Notes: generated from the sequence alone by a model not told the origin. Positions 45,636 to 63,263 are shown, counted from the stretch's first letter. The stretch is DNA of 64,000 nucleotides from Xiphydria camelus (GCA_963678675.1 OY783200.1:4600501-4664500); one strand, 5' to 3'. Program-made: numbers and translations.

Positions 45636-48600
45636 ATGGTGCGGAGCAAGATCTTCCTGGGTAACCGGGCGCTAGGTTACGTCAGCAATCACATTCCCGC
45701 GGTGACGCGCTACATTCAGCGAAGAAAGGAAAACTTGATAGTGACGTGCGTCGGCAGAGCCTTCCACACGTACGGCTGCTCGCACTTCACCCTGCTGAGC
45801 GTGTCCGACGAGCATCCCGGCGAGATAACCGCGCTCGCCGCGGACACCTACCACGTGTACACGGCGAGCGAGAACACCGTCTACGCCTGGCGTCGCGGCA
45901 CCGAGCAGAAGCACGCTTACAGGGGCCACGCGTGTCCCGTTCACATCCTGCTGCCGTTCGGGCCCCACCTGCTGAGCGTGGACGAGTCGAGCCACGTGAG
46001 AATGTGGGACATCAAGACTGAGATCTGTACGACGGAGCTGAGCTTCAGCAACGACGTCTTCAGGATCACCGCGCTCTTCCATCCGAGCACTTACATCAAC
46101 AAAATTCTGCTCGGCAGCGAGCAGGGCCAGCTCCAGCTGTGGAACGTCAAGACGACGAGGATGATCTACACCTTCGCCGGTTGGAACTCGCCGATAACCG
46201 CCCTGCGTCAAGCGCCCGCGATAGACGTGGCTGCGATCGGCTTCGCCAGCGGCAAAATCGCGCTGCACAACCTGAAACTCGACGTCACCCTCTTCGAGCT
46301 CGTCCAGGACTGGGGACCGGTGACGGCGATCGCCTTTCGCAGCGACGGCCACCCCCTCATGGCCACGGGCAGTCCGACGGGCCACGTCGTCTTCTGGAAC
46401 CTGGAGAAGCGCCGCGTCGAGAGTCAATTGTCGCGCGCGCACGCGGCGGCGGTGACGGGGCTCGAGTGCCTGCCCAACGAGCCGCTCTTGGTCACGTCCT
46501 CGCCGGACAATTCGTTGAAGCTGTGGATCTTCGACCTGGCGGACGGCGCGGCGCGACTGCTCAGGCTGCGCGAGGGCCACGCCGAGCAGCCGTCGCTCGT
46601 GCGATTCTACGGCGCGAACGGCGATAACATGCTGACCGCCGGCGGCGATTCCTCGCTGAGGATCTTCTCGACGGTCACGGAGATCTTCAACAAGAGCCTC
46701 GGCCGCGCGTCGTACAACAGGAAGGCGTCGAAGAAGAAGGGCAGGAGCGCGGACGATCCGCTGATCATGCCGCCCATTACGGAGCTCGCCTACGAGACGA
46801 CCAGGGAGAAGGAGTGGGACAACATCGTCGCCGCGCATCTCGGGCTGGGCGCGGTGACGACCTGGTCCTACGACAAGCTGAGGATGGGGGAGATACGGCT
46901 GCTTCCGGAGAGATTTCGTGGCAACGCCAACGCCGTGGCCACCGCTCTCTGCGTCACGCAGTGCGGCAATTTCGCACTGATCGGATACAGCACCGGACAC
47001 GCGGAGCGGTTCAACTTGCAGTCGGGGATTCACAGGGCGACGTACGGCGGGGAGTTGGGAGCGCATGCGGGGCCAGTGAGGGGCGTCGCCGTCGACGCGC
47101 TCAATCGGATCGTTCTCACGGCCGGCAGGGACGCGGTGCTGCGGTTCTGGCACTTCAAACCGGGTCGAGGTGAGCGGCCCGATGATATTTGCTGAGAGTC
47201 TTTCGAAGAAAGCTGCTGTAGTAGAATTCCGAGCGTTACAGTTGCGATTTTGCGGAGCTGAAAGATCTTTTATTGTCGTGAGCAGCTGCTGCGTTAGAAT
47301 TGCGGCTGAGACCGAATTTGTGGTTTGAAGTGATGATATTTGCTGAGAGTCTTTCGAAGAAAGCTGCTGTAGGAGAATTCCGAGCGTTAAAATTGCAGAT
47401 CGGCTCGAATTCGCGATTAGCCGCTTCGAGGCGAGCAACTCAAAGGCATTCGAGTCTCGCGAAGCTGAAAAGTCTTTTGTCGCCGCGGTGAGCTACTGCA
47501 GTAGAACTCCAAGCGGTAGAATTGCGACTTCGCGTCTTAACCCGGGTGGAAAAATTTCTCGTAGTTTTTTCCGAAAAATTCGAAGAAATTTCTCCGAAAT
47601 CTTCATAAAATGCCAGATATTTTTTGGAAAGCCCAGTTGAATATCGGACATTTTTTAAATTGTAATAAAACTTTTGAAATTTAGAGTTTCAGAATTTTGG
47701 AAAATTGTTCCACATTCTTTTTTCGAATTTTTTCAACATTTTCAGACGGTTCTAAGAATTTTTGAGACTTCAACATTTTCGCAAAGGTATTTTCTGAGTC
47801 TCAGCAAATTAAATTTAATTTTTGTATTATAATTTAATTCGTCAATAGCAACTTTAATTTTGTAATAGCAAATTTGATTAGACCACACCAGTGTGCGGTA
47901 AACAAAAAATGCATAAGGACAGTTGAGTCGAACTCGCTATAAATATTTTGTCAATACTTCTCTGACTCACAAACATTTAAATGTTACAATTTCTTAGAAT
48001 TTTTCAGAAAAATATAAAATAGTTTTACAAGAATTTCACATCACTTTGTCTCAAGAATATCCATAATCTCGCGAAAAGACTCAAAACAATTTACAAGGAT
48101 TTCCCAGAAAGTCAAAATAGTTTTATACGAAGTGTTTTCAAGTTTCTTTCCTACCAAAATTTATAATTCCTCAAAAAAGAATGCGAAATATAATTTGCCA
48201 GAATTTCTTCGAAAATTTCAGATCGAAGGAACAGAATTTTTCAAATCATTTCATCAGAAATTTGCAGATTTTCTCATAGAAACTGGAATGTCAATCTTTT
48301 TCAGAATGTCTTACAGTTTTTCATAAGTAGGTACTTAGAAAAATTCAAATTGTCATGTTTCAAAAATTCTTCAAAATCTTTATTTCTCGGAATGCTTCAT
48401 AATTTTTCACAGCGTCTTATGATTTCATAGAAACTCGTAAGAATTTATCTCAATCTCTCACAATTTTGCACTTTCAATAAACCGTGTAAAACTTGTAGCG
48501 AACTGAAAGAATTTTGCGAAATATTTCTACCACGCTAAAAGCGCGAGCAGCAGCGCCGAGTCGATCTTGCTTCCAGTTTGATTCGGTTAGCGATTTGAGA

Positions 48601-51156
48601 GCCGAGCCAAAAATCCTGACGTAACGACACGTGTCGAATTTCACCTTCTCAAAACCAGGCACCGAGCCCAAATCGAAGATCGCCTTGGACGAATCGGTCG
48701 AGTGGCTGCGTACGCATCGCGATAGCGCGCTTATCGCGCTGGCCCTGGAGGACTTCAGCGTCGTCCTCGTGGACTTCGAGACCGGGAGGTCGGTGCGGCG
48801 CTTTCGCGGTCACGCGGCTCGCCTGACCGACGCGACCTTCAGCCCCGATGCGCGGTGGCTCGTCACCGCTTCGATGGACCGCACTATTCGCACTTGGGAC
48901 ATTCCGTCCGGTCACCTCGTCGACGTCTTTCGGGTAATTCAAAGACGCTGACGAAGATTCGCAGCGTCGAGTGCATCTCCTCGTTGCATCGGGTTTCACA
49001 GTTTATCTTCCATTCCCCTTTATTCCTCTACACGGAGAAGGCAAAATTAGTTGGATCTATTGAAGATTGCTTGCGGGATCGCAATTAATTACGATATTTA
49101 TTTATATCAATGAAGTCTTTTAATACGTCAATTAAATGTCTCTTCTTTGCAATTATGTGGAATAGTGTGTGATTGCAAGGAAGAAATATTTAATTAATAT
49201 GAAAAAAAAAGATCTAATTGACGTAAATATATAATTACTTGCGCGACCCCGCAAGTAATTATTAGTATACCCAACTTAATTCTTTTCCTCTGTGTATTTT
49301 TTAAGTTTCACCCTAAAACTCGCGATTTCCCCCTAAGTTTCGATGTTTTTCCTCGGAAATCACTTATTATTCAAATTCTTTGCTGAGTTTATCTTTTCAT
49401 CGTTGCGCATTATGTAAAAAGGGTTGAAATGGGAAACGCCGTAACTCATTGCCATGCGAGGAAACACCATAAGTCCTTGTCATCATCGATGTGACTTCCG
49501 ATTTTTCCTTGTACAGCAACGAGTTACGGTGTTCTGTAATGATAATGAAAAGATGCGTGCTTTTTTCAGGTACCAATCGATGAATTATATAAGAATTCAT
49601 AATATTTTACTATCCCCGTATTTTATTCCCGTTAAGGTTTCTCGAGCGGTACAGGGGCTTTTTCCCTGCTAAAAGTTAGTCCACTGAAGTACAGTAACAC
49701 TCTAAAGTATGTTCTTCGTGTGATGTGGCAACAACGTTTGACATACAGTAGTATGTGTGTATTTGTGAGTTCAAAAATGGAGCCCAAAACATCTGGTCAT
49801 GCAACGTTGCCACATTGACTTATCAAAGGTTAAATTTATAAAGAAAAATTAATAAAAAAAAATAACGGGCTTCTCAATGAACGTGAAAATTGGTATAGAT
49901 GATTTTAGTTCATTAAACTTGCGGTTCAAAAAATTTCAGAATTTTTTCACTATTTTTCTCAGAAATATCGCGGTTTGTCGATTATAACCCATAAGAACGT
50001 ATGTTATTTTGTTATTCCAAAATCTTTGCAACGAGCTTCTTAAAAGACTTGATAATTTAACTGAATTTTTTTTACTTCAATCTACCGAATGCAATCATTT
50101 TCAAGCATTTCTCACTATTTTTAGTACAACGCTCGAGAAACCTTAAGAACTTTCATCTTTTGCTTACTCGTCTTTGCGCGCTCCATCTCAGAGCCATCAA
50201 CAAACGCTTCTCACCTCTCCGTCTCGTCACTCAGTATACACGTCGCGGTAAGACATCGATTATCCGCCTTCTTCCAGGTGCCGGAAGCCTGCATATCGCT
50301 GAACTTCTCTCCCACGGGCGAGTACCTGGCGAGCGCCCACGTCTGCCACCTGGGAATCCACCTCTGGTCGAACCGCACGCTCTACTCGCACGTCTCGCTG
50401 AAGGCCATACCGCCGGAAGCCGCTGTGCCCGCGGTGGCGCTCCCGGGAGTGTCGCGGGAGCGCGGCGGCGGCGGCGGCGGCGACGAGTCTGAGGACGAGC
50501 AAGACGCGAACGCCTTGGACAACGATTACGTCTCGCCGGAGCAGCTGGACGACAGACTCGTCACGATGTCCTCGCTGGCCACGTCCAGGTGGCAAAACCT
50601 CCTGAACATCGACGTGGTGAAGCGGCGAAACCGGCCGAAGGAGCCACCGAAGGCGCCGCCGGCCGCTCCCTTCTTCCTGCCGACGATACCCTCGCTGCGC
50701 CTCCAATTCGACCTCTCGGAAACCGCGAGCGCCGAAGAGGGCGGCCAGCTGCTGACGCATCCGGACTTCAGGAGCCTCACGCCGTTCGGCAAGCGCCTCG
50801 AGCGCACCGTGGAGACGGAGGACTTCGCGGAGGTCATGGAACTCCTCAAGCGGATGGGACCGAGCGCCATCGACTTCGAGATACGCTCGCTGACGCTGGA
50901 GCAGAGCGGCGCGGCGGGGCTGCTGCTGCAGTTCATGAGGATGATTCGGAGCGCGATGCGGACCAGGAGGGACTTCGAGTTGGCGCACGCCTATCTCGCG
51001 GCGTTCCTCAGGACGCACGGCGAGAGGATCGCGGAGGAGGAGTCGCTGCGCGATTTCCTGCGGGAGCTGCGGCCGTTGCAGATGGAGGGCTGGTCCGCGC
51101 TGCGGGCGCAACTGTTTTATAATCTCAGCGTCGTGCAGCACCTGAAGACCGCGTAA
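45636..51156 (+). CDS. WDR36: WDR36/UTP21, small-subunit processome WD40 protein, 3 exons
   Basis: Nucleolar component of the U3 snoRNP processome, needed for 18S rRNA maturation in this family. Exons 45636-47169, 48659-48933 and 50278-51156 join in frame to 895 residues (human WDR36 about 950). Exon 1 (511 codons) begins KIFLGNRALGYVSNHIP, the WDR36 start, and contains repeated WD40 blades with endings such as VRMWDIK, LQLWNVK, VVFWNLE and LKLWIF. Exon 2 carries the strongest family signature (LTDATFSPDARWLVTASMDR, RTWDIPSGHL). Exon 3 completes the second propeller, then has a Gly run and an acidic stretch (SEDEQD), then the helical UTP21-specific C-terminal domain. The ATG at 45636 is the first ATG in frame (an upstream TTG is not needed). 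AATAAA lies at 51447, about 290 nt past the stop. Confidence 0.94.
47175..47535 (+). repeat. Tandem repeat of about 152 bp at the 5' end of WDR36 intron 1
   Basis: GATGATATTTGCTGAGAGTC with the following 40 bases occurs at 47179 and again at 47331, almost unchanged. A third, diverged unit (GCTACTGCAGTAGAACTCC) starts near 47491. The array starts within 10 bp of the splice donor. Confidence 0.8.
47560..48535. repeat. Dispersed AT-rich repeat in WDR36 intron 1, shared with CDC5L intron 1
   Basis: About 47800-48535 is similar along its length to about 61230-61940 (shared stretches such as AAATATAATTT, TTTCTCATARAAACTG and TTTCTCGGAATG). It is an old interspersed repeat of at least 700 bp with no coding frame. 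Confidence 0.65.
49735..50150. repeat. Interspersed repeat of about 400 bp in WDR36 intron 2
   Basis: This copy and 23605-24035 are highly similar (GTGAGTTCAAAAATGGAGCC start, CTCGAGAAACCTTAA end), with small indels. It ends about 120 bp before the exon 3 acceptor. Confidence 0.8.
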
Positions 51157-52123
51157 CGCGCGGCGAGACTTTCTCAGCGAGCTGGATGTGTAAATAATGG
51201 AGGAGAGGGGAGGACGATTTTGATTAAACTTGCGAAGGATTTACGGTTGAACTTGTCGAGAAAAATATTTATTCGCATACACGCGTAACACACAAACATA
51301 CACACCTTCGTATCAAATGATTCCTAATTAACCCGTTAGCGCTCGGTGCCGTTTTCAGTTGCCGAAGAATTTTTATCTGCGGATTTTCGAAAAAATCGCT
51401 TTTGAGGTGTTTAGGAATTGGTTTCAGAAATTGTATTTTTTTTTTAAATAAAGTTAAGCTTCCGGAAACGTTTTTTAACAGGGTGTCAGCGATCGTGAAG
51501 GTCATGGAAAAATCATAGAATTCTTTTTCATATGGAATATCATGGGACTATCAAGAAATTTCTTTAAAATATGGATCTGTGGAACAGATTATTGATTTAA
51601 TAAGATATATATGTATGATTATTTAGAAGAGTACGGTCGATGAACTTGCGTTTTGACGCCCGCGAATGAGATTAATAGCGGAAAACAGCGAAAATCACTG
51701 GCGGTATCATTGAAACAAAAGTTTATTTTCATTTCAGAGGAATATTCCGTATAAACACTTTAAAAATCAAAAGTGCGATCATGGAAAATTATTATCCCTG
51801 ATCGCGCCAGACACTGTTGAAACAACGCGAAAATAATTAATCCAGTCTCTCTCGAACAAGAAATCGCTCAGCAACTAAAATTGCCAGTGAGCACGAATGG
51901 GTTAACACGAGATAATAATAGCGAGAAAAAGGAGCACCTTTCGGCATCCTCGACTAAACCGGATGTGCGTTAAAATTACGCAGCATCCGACTCCTTCACC
52001 AGAAGAACAAGGCGGGGGGAAAGAGGAACGAACGAGAACCGATTTCCCTCCACGCGACTCGAAAATGGCACGAAATATCTAACAAAAGTCCGATTCAAAG
52101 TCCGTCGCGCCGCCGCCGCCGAA
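51157..52123. other. Convergent 3' intergenic region between WDR36 and NDC1
   Basis: It holds the WDR36 AATAAA (51447-51452) and a minus-strand AATAAA for NDC1 (51727-51722), about 270 bp apart. No gene or repeat copy was recognised. Confidence 0.5.
51447..51452 (+). terminator. WDR36 polyadenylation signal (AATAAA)
   Basis: AATAAA after a T-run, about 290 nt past the WDR36 stop. Confidence 0.5.
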
Positions 52124-53860
52124 CTATTCCCGGCAATTGAGAAACCCCTGCAGCTGCTCGACGGTGGACGCGTCGAGCGCGATGTCGCCGATGTACTCGC
52201 GGAAGGCCAGGGTGATCCTGTAAACGCTGCGCTTCGCGGCGCTCCTCAGCGACGCGACGATCTGCCGATGGCGCCGCTCGTAGCTCTGCGGCTTCTTCGC
52301 CGCCGCCGCCGCGATGCTCGTCTTCTGCAGCCGGTCGAGGGCGCGCTTCAGCGCCAGCAGCGTCTCCACGATCGCCGGCACGTCCTTCTGCGCGACGCCG
52401 TAGGGATCCTCGCGCAGCGACGCCACGGCGAGCGAGGAGACCGCGTCGGCCGCCCAGATCACCGTCTGCCCGTCGAGCAGCACGTGGCGGATGCGGTTCT
52501 CCGCGTGCTCGCCGAACAGGTAGTCGATCGGCGGCTTCGCCAGGAGATAATCGATGAAGCTCCGCTTCTTGCGCTCGAAGAGCTGCGCGAGGAGCTGCTC
52601 GTTCGCGGGGCACCGCGCGTTCTCCGGCGCGGCGTAGGGCGGCGGCGGCGGCTGTGGCTGTGTCGTCAGGCTGCGCATGTTGTACGGGTGCGTCCTCTCG
52701 TACGGCCGCGCGCTCGCCGCGGAAGCGGGCGGGGCGGCGCGGCGCGTCTGCCCGACGCAGCGGCAGGCGTCGTCCAGCTCCCGGGTGAAGCTCGCCACGT
52801 GCGCCAGGCACTTCTCCACGACGGCGTTCCAGTGATAGGGATGACCGCCGGGCTGGCTCAGCGTGAAGAGCACGGCTCGCCGTGGTCGGTCCTTCTGCGC
52901 GAGCGTCACCAGGTCCAGGTAGCCCAGGTGCCGCATTATCGGTATCCGATCCGCGGCCAGGGCTTCGGGCAGCGTCACGCCCGAGCTCTCGCCGGCGCTG
53001 CGCACGACGTCGAAGGCGACCCACTCGGTGAGGTAGGCCTGGAAGAGCAGATGCATGCTGTTCGTGGTGAGAACGAAGAACGCGGCGTAGAGCCACGCGT
53101 GCAGCGCGAGCCTGAGATCCAGCAGCCGCGCCAGACCGTCCAGCGGCTCCTCCGCGGGCGGAATGAACAAGACCGTCAGCGCGGTTTCGCGGAAGTAGCT
53201 TCCCAGCAGAAAGTAAACCGCGGCGAAGTAAACGGTGGGCCAGATCGTGCCGAACACCGCGTTGGGCAGTGCGGCGGCCACGCCTCCTTTTACTCGAGCA
53301 AACTTGGAGCGCGGTACGATGGGGAACTGCAGATGCCGCAGTCCGAAGAGGTTCGTCTTGGCGTAAAAGTACAATCCGCTCCAGAAGCCGCCCAGCAGCA
53401 GGAAAAAATGCTCTTCGACGAAGCACGACCCGCGCAGCGAGTCGCACTCGACGGTGAGCGCGCCGTAGCGTCCGCCCTCGATCGAGAGGTGGAGCCAGGC
53501 GAGCACGGCGCCGATGACCGCGTGCAGCGCGCCGACGAGCAAATTGTGGGGCGCGAACGTGTCGCAGAGCGCGGCGAAGCGGCTCCGTAGGTAGGGCGGG
53601 GCGTAGAGGTAGCGCTTGCTGCAGATCGCGCCCTGCAGGAAAACGACGCAGGCCAGGACGAGGAAGTAGCTCCAGGTGCGCGGGCGCGCGATGATCGTCC
53701 AGGCTGTGCCGAGCCAGGCGAGCGGGTGGATGACGCTGAGGTTCGTGACGAGGATGACGCAGCTCACGAGGAAAAACTGGACGACGACGCTCGAGGCGAT
53801 GGCCTTCATCATCCGCCAGAGCAGCAGCTCCTTGCTGCCGATGTTGTTGGCTTCGGACAT
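52124..53860 (-). CDS. NDC1: NDC1, transmembrane nucleoporin, intronless here
   Basis: Integral nuclear-envelope protein that anchors the nuclear pore complex. The single uninterrupted exon encodes 578 residues from the ATG at 53860 (the frame extends upstream only through a GTG). About six hydrophobic segments are visible at residues about 19-39, 64-80, 106-122, 150-166, 198-220 and 252-272. A conserved central motif region (LFQAYLTEWVAFDV, then PIMRHLGYLDL) follows, and then a soluble half with a proline/Ala-rich linker (PQPPPPPY) and helical C-terminus. This six-TM-plus-soluble architecture is that of NDC1. Lack of introns is odd beside spliced neighbours and might mean intron loss or a retrocopy, but the frame is intact and has a GC-rich promoter. 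Minus-strand AATAAA lies at 51727-51722. Confidence 0.9.
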   Translation of the reverse strand: MSEANNIGSKELLLWRMMKAIASSVVVQFFLVSCVILVTNLSVIHPLAWLGTAWTIIARPRTWSYFLVLACVVFLQGAICSKRYLYAPPYLRSRFAALCDTFAPHNLLVGALHAVIGAVLAWLHLSIEGGRYGALTVECDSLRGSCFVEEHFFLLLGGFWSGLYFYAKTNLFGLRHLQFPIVPRSKFARVKGGVAAALPNAVFGTIWPTVYFAAVYFLLGSYFRETALTVLFIPPAEEPLDGLARLLDLRLALHAWLYAAFFVLTTNSMHLLFQAYLTEWVAFDVVRSAGESSGVTLPEALAADRIPIMRHLGYLDLVTLAQKDRPRRAVLFTLSQPGGHPYHWNAVVEKCLAHVASFTRELDDACRCVGQTRRAAPPASAASARPYERTHPYNMRSLTTQPQPPPPPYAAPENARCPANEQLLAQLFERKKRSFIDYLLAKPPIDYLFGEHAENRIRHVLLDGQTVIWAADAVSSLAVASLREDPYGVAQKDVPAIVETLLALKRALDRLQKTSIAAAAAKKPQSYERRHRQIVASLRSAAKRSVYRITLAFREYIGDIALDASTVEQLQGFLNCRE

Positions 53861-55430
53861 CGCGTGTCTCTTTTTCTTCCTGTCCCGCGCGGGAAGTAAC
53901 GTCACTTTTCACGCGACACCCGCGAAAACTCCGCGCGCGATGACATTTCCTCGGCCGCGCGCTCGGCTACGCGTTGTGGAAACGCCGGTAACCGGCGCTA
54001 CGCCATGCTCGGTTCGCGCGACGCTGTCGAAGTTCGCCGCGCGCAGTACGTTTTTTCCGCGGTACGATAAGGGCGAGAGTGTCGAAATTAGGTGGACGAG
54101 AGTCGGTGAGTTTCTTGAGAGTTGCACCTTGGGAGTTTTCGGGAAAAACGCGGCAATAACTCGGCGGGGAACGCGCGTTCGTTTCCGGGCGCGATTTCTA
54201 ACCTAGAAGTTTAAGGGGCGACAGTGATGCCTTCTAGCGGAGTTTTGCTGAGGCTTGTTCGAAGCGAGGATGAGGTTCTGTGATATACGGCCAGATGGAG
54301 TTACTATCGGAATGCGAAATAATGAATTTTTCAAATTTTCCTCTTCGAGAACCCGAAAATTCTTCAGTAGAATTTCAGGAAAATGATGGACGATTCATTC
54401 AAATGATACTTCTTTCCTTCCTTTTTTTTTTTTTGAAAGCAGTTTTAATAGAATGTTAGCTATTTCATTTCACATCAGTTGAAATACTAGAAATGAATAC
54501 ATAGGTATAATTAAAAGCGTTTGACAGTCCCTTGATTTTTTGGAATTAATTAATTAAATTTTAGCCATGGATCTTAACGACATATTTTTTTGAACATTTT
54601 CATAATTCTTTTGTATTGTATGAGAAATTAATTAAAAATGGTCAAATACAGTTAAGCTTTTTCAAACATGTTAATTTGTCAACAATCGTAAGAAATTCGT
54701 TTCATGAAATAATAATGCAAATTATGTCAAGTGTTGGCAGATTATCAAATTGATATTATCAAAGTATGACAGATTTTCAACGCGGATGATGATTACTGTC
54801 AAAATTTTCCAAAATTTAATACTCAGTTTCGACGAAATTTGTGAAATTCTTACACTACATTTTCACCGGGGTACAGAATCATTTGAATTTCATATAGTTA
54901 TGAAGTATTACGATTTAAATCATTTGACAGTCCCTTGATTTTATGGAACTAATTCATTGAGTTCTGGCCCTACAAATCTATAACCGACATATTAAAAAAA
55001 ATACATTTAATGTAAACACGTTATCTATTGTACTTTATTTGTAAAGTTTTTAAGTATTATTAAAATTGTTTATTTAAAAATATTTCGGCTATATTGTATA
55101 AATAGTAAAAGTTCACGAAACAAATTTCCTACAATTATTGGTAAAATTATATTAAGAATGTTCGAAAAAGTTTAACGGTATTTGATAGTTTTTTATTTCT
55201 CATAGAATTAGAAAGATTCTGTTAAAAAATATGTGTAAAAATCGCCAAAAATTTGTCATATTTCTTTAAATTTTCATAAATTATATGAAAATTCATAATA
55301 TCTTACCATCCTTAATAAAATCTCTCCACTACATTTTTATCAGGATAGATAGTGTCTAAAAAAAATCATTATTCGTCAGCAAAATCATCATCAAAATTCT
55401 ACAACCATAAGCTTTTACGGTGCTTCACAG
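53861..55430 (+). promoter_or_regulatory. NDC1/VCPKMT divergent region with a possible VCPKMT leader exon
   Basis: The first 350 bp are CpG-rich promoter-like DNA. On the plus strand a good donor (AGAGTCG|GTGAGT) starts at 54106, and an acceptor (GCTTCACAG) ends at 55430, 42 bp before the VCPKMT ATG. A non-coding first exon ending at 54105 with an intron of about 1.3 kb is therefore plausible and would place both genes on one promoter. The AT-rich remainder carries a direct repeat (TTTGACAGTCCCTTGATTTT at 54518 and a close copy near 54920). Confidence 0.42.
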
Positions 55431-55472
55431 TACGATATCGTGCTGAGCATCAGAAGAAAAAAAAAACCGGAT

Positions 55473-56595
55473 ATGCTAGCGGAAGACGGCGTGTTCACGC
55501 GAAAGCTCGACGTGGAGACGGCGGGGAAGACCCTGACGCTCTACCAGCGGCAAGTCGGCGACGTCAGCTGCGTCGTCTGGGACGCCGCGATCGTGCTCGC
55601 GAAATATCTCGACGCGTCTTGCCGCGGCGCAGGACCGGGCGTCGATTGGCTGCGCGGGAAGAAGGTTTTGGAATTGGGCGCCGGACTCGGATGCGTCGGG
55701 ATGACCGCCGCTTGCCTCGGGTACGTTCGCGGCTCATCGCGGCGCTCTTTCGATTCGAGAATAATCGTCATTGCGTGCCGCAGAGCCGACGCGTTGATGA
55801 CCGACTTGCCGGGGGCGCTGCCGATGCTGAGGGCGAACATCGAGGGGAACCAGGAGCACTGGAAGAGCTCCGGCGGATCCGCCAGAGCGGAAGTTCTCGA
55901 GTGGGGCGCCGACGCTCGAGTGCAATTTGAACCGGACGTCGTCTTGCTGGCGGACTGCGTTTATTACAAAGAAGTACGAGCGGAAGTTTATCCGGATAGC
56001 GCGAGTAATCGGAAAGAGTTCTGAAGCGGTTCAGTTTGCAAGTTTTTTTTTTGAGGAATTCGTTATTTTTACTCGTAAAGAGAGTCGAAAGAGAAATGTA
56101 TTCTGGAATGCGGGAAATTTAGAACCGATTTTTTACGAAGAAAAATAAGCCATTCACTAACAGGAATCCCAATTTTTATAATCCATCGACCCAGGGGGGA
56201 GTCCCAATTTCTTAAAGCCAATATAAAAAATCGCCGACAATGTTAAGGAAATTTCGAAGAACACCGACGGAAGAATTTATCTGATAAATTTTCGAGAAAA
56301 ACTCTTGACTTTTTCTTAATGTAGCCGAGCTAATCACGCTCGATCGCTGAGCAAATCTCGTTTACAGTCGATAAAACCGCTGCTGGACACGCTGAGCGAG
56401 TTGCTCAGCGCCAAGGAGAACGTCTACGCTCTGCTGAGTCAAGAGGAGAGGGACACACCGCTGCAGATTCCCGTCTGGCGGGAATTTACCGACGAGTTGA
56501 AGCGGAGGTTCGCGGTGCAGCCCGTTCCGCGCTCGGCGCAGCATCCGCTTTACTCCAGTCCCGATATACATCTGCTGAAATTGACGAAGCCGTAG
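55473..56595 (+). CDS. VCPKMT: VCPKMT (METTL21D), protein-lysine methyltransferase of p97/VCP
   Basis: Family-16 SAM-dependent methyltransferase; the mammalian enzyme trimethylates one lysine of the AAA ATPase VCP. Exons 55473-55720, 55784-55973 and 56368-56595 join in frame to 221 residues (human about 229). The family signature VVWDAAIVLAKYL is at residues 34-46, SAM motif I (VLELGAGLG) at 65-73, motif-II-like MTDL near 88-91, and the DxxY catalytic-family motif (DCVY) at 140-143. The first intron is only 63 bp. The ATG at 55473 fits the human start, though the frame stays open 14 codons upstream to an acceptor-like CACAG. Converges with CDC5L, with stop codons 186 bp apart. Confidence 0.92.
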
Positions 56596-56633
56596 CGACG
56601 AAGACGGGATTTTACTTGGAAAGAGAAGAGACA

Positions 56634-56639
56634 TTTATT
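56634..56639 (-). terminator. CDC5L polyadenylation signal (AATAAA)
   Basis: TTTATT on the plus strand is AATAAA for CDC5L, about 143 nt past its stop and only 39 bp from the VCPKMT stop. Cleavage downstream of it would make the two convergent transcripts overlap. Confidence 0.6.
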
Positions 56640-56781
56640 ATCGACAACTCTGATATATCCAAAAGACCGTAATTTATAAGAACGCGAGGGGCAAATTTGT
56701 ACATTAAATTCTATTCATTCACATCAACCTTTCGGTTTCGTCCTCTTTCGCAAAATCATATGCGTAAAAACCGACCGACGT

Positions 56782-62021
<5,240 letters not shown>

Positions 62022-63263
62022 TTTGAGGCGGTTTGTTGATTACACTGACGCTGATGAAAATGCGTCCGGTCAACGCGCGTTAGTAAAAATCATTAACGAT
62101 TGTAATTAAACGTCGATAGACATTAGATCGTTGGGAGTTCACAGCATAGGTTCACAGACGCCATTGAGCGCCTAGATTCGACCGTCAAAGAAATCGCGCC
62201 ACAGAGTATGTAAAGTCTGCAAGACACGAGCTCGGATCGTGGACAAGTTTCTAGTTACTTTCCGCGTCGTCCGTCTCATAAGCCGCATGCGAGTGGAAAG
62301 CGATACGTTTCGAAACGCCATAAAAGTTTCAGCTATTCCTACGCCGATTGGTCTAATCTAAGGGAATCATCCAATTAAAATAGAAATAACTAAACTTTGT
62401 CGGAAAAATTTGATCGTGGACACAGGTCTTTATCATCAAAGATCGTAAAGGCCGCATACACAATGATGGTATAAGAAATAAGGATTTCAACAAATCACAG
62501 AGGGCCGTTATACCTTTGGCATAAGAATAAGAAATATTCCAACCCTCTTCCAACCAGTTCCATGTTTTTAATTAATTCGTTAATAACTATAGAAATAATG
62601 ACTTTTAAACCCTATTGTCATAGTTGGGTTATCACCAAAAGCCGATTCATTCAGATTTTAACACACCGTCGGTGAAGTAATAACCCTAGTTTTACTTCAA
62701 TCGATAGTTTCTCATCTGCGAATGAAGTGCAACCGGTAAATATTACTCGGGCTCTACTTTACCTACTGTAAATAACCTTTACAAACTGTTTAAGCCTTCG
62801 ATTCACAGATGTCACCACGAAACTGTTCCAAATGGCGCGAGTTCGTCCCGACTTGCCAAAAGTGTGTCGTTCGTTCGCGCCGTGTCAATCGTCCCTGGCG
62901 AAAATTACACGTGAATTTCGCGTCGTGAATAACCGCGTGCAATTAGAACTCGTATTTCTTCGAATTGCTTCACTCCCAATAATACTTATTGAATCTCGAA
63001 ACCGGCGATTGACAAAATCGAACGGATGATCGATCGCCCGGTAAGTTTCACGTGTTTACCTAATAACAGCGCGAAATCATTGATTTTATTCGTCGTTGAA
63101 GAAAATAGCATCAAACGTGGGGACTTGTTGCAATTCCTTCTAGATTGGCCGATGAATTATCGACTTTGGTGACAATTTCGCGTCGTCGGCGGAGTGCGTT
63201 GGGGTATGGCGGGGAGGGGGGTCGACGGAGGATTTACCGGGAATCAAAACAGCTGTTTCAGAG
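62022..63263. promoter_or_regulatory. CDC5L upstream region
   Basis: The first 300 bp are moderately GC-rich and likely hold the CDC5L promoter. A short inverted pair GGGTTATCACC/GGTGAAGTAATAACCC lies at about 62622-62683. From 62800 the DNA is CpG-rich again. A 65-codon open frame at 62832 has no recognisable protein. Confidence 0.35.

Noticed and set aside
45672..47438. 588-codon open frame antisense to WDR36 exon 1
   Set aside because: It mirrors a GC3-rich coding exon; the translation is Arg/Val/Ala-rich without any domain. WDR36 sense is clearly the conserved frame.
52095..53912. 605-codon and 440-codon alternative frames over NDC1
   Set aside because: Both are shadow frames of the GC3-rich NDC1 exon, Arg/Ala-rich and without homology.
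62832..63029. 65-codon frame as a gene between CDC5L and 63.3 kb
   Set aside because: No domain, no splice signals, composition-driven.
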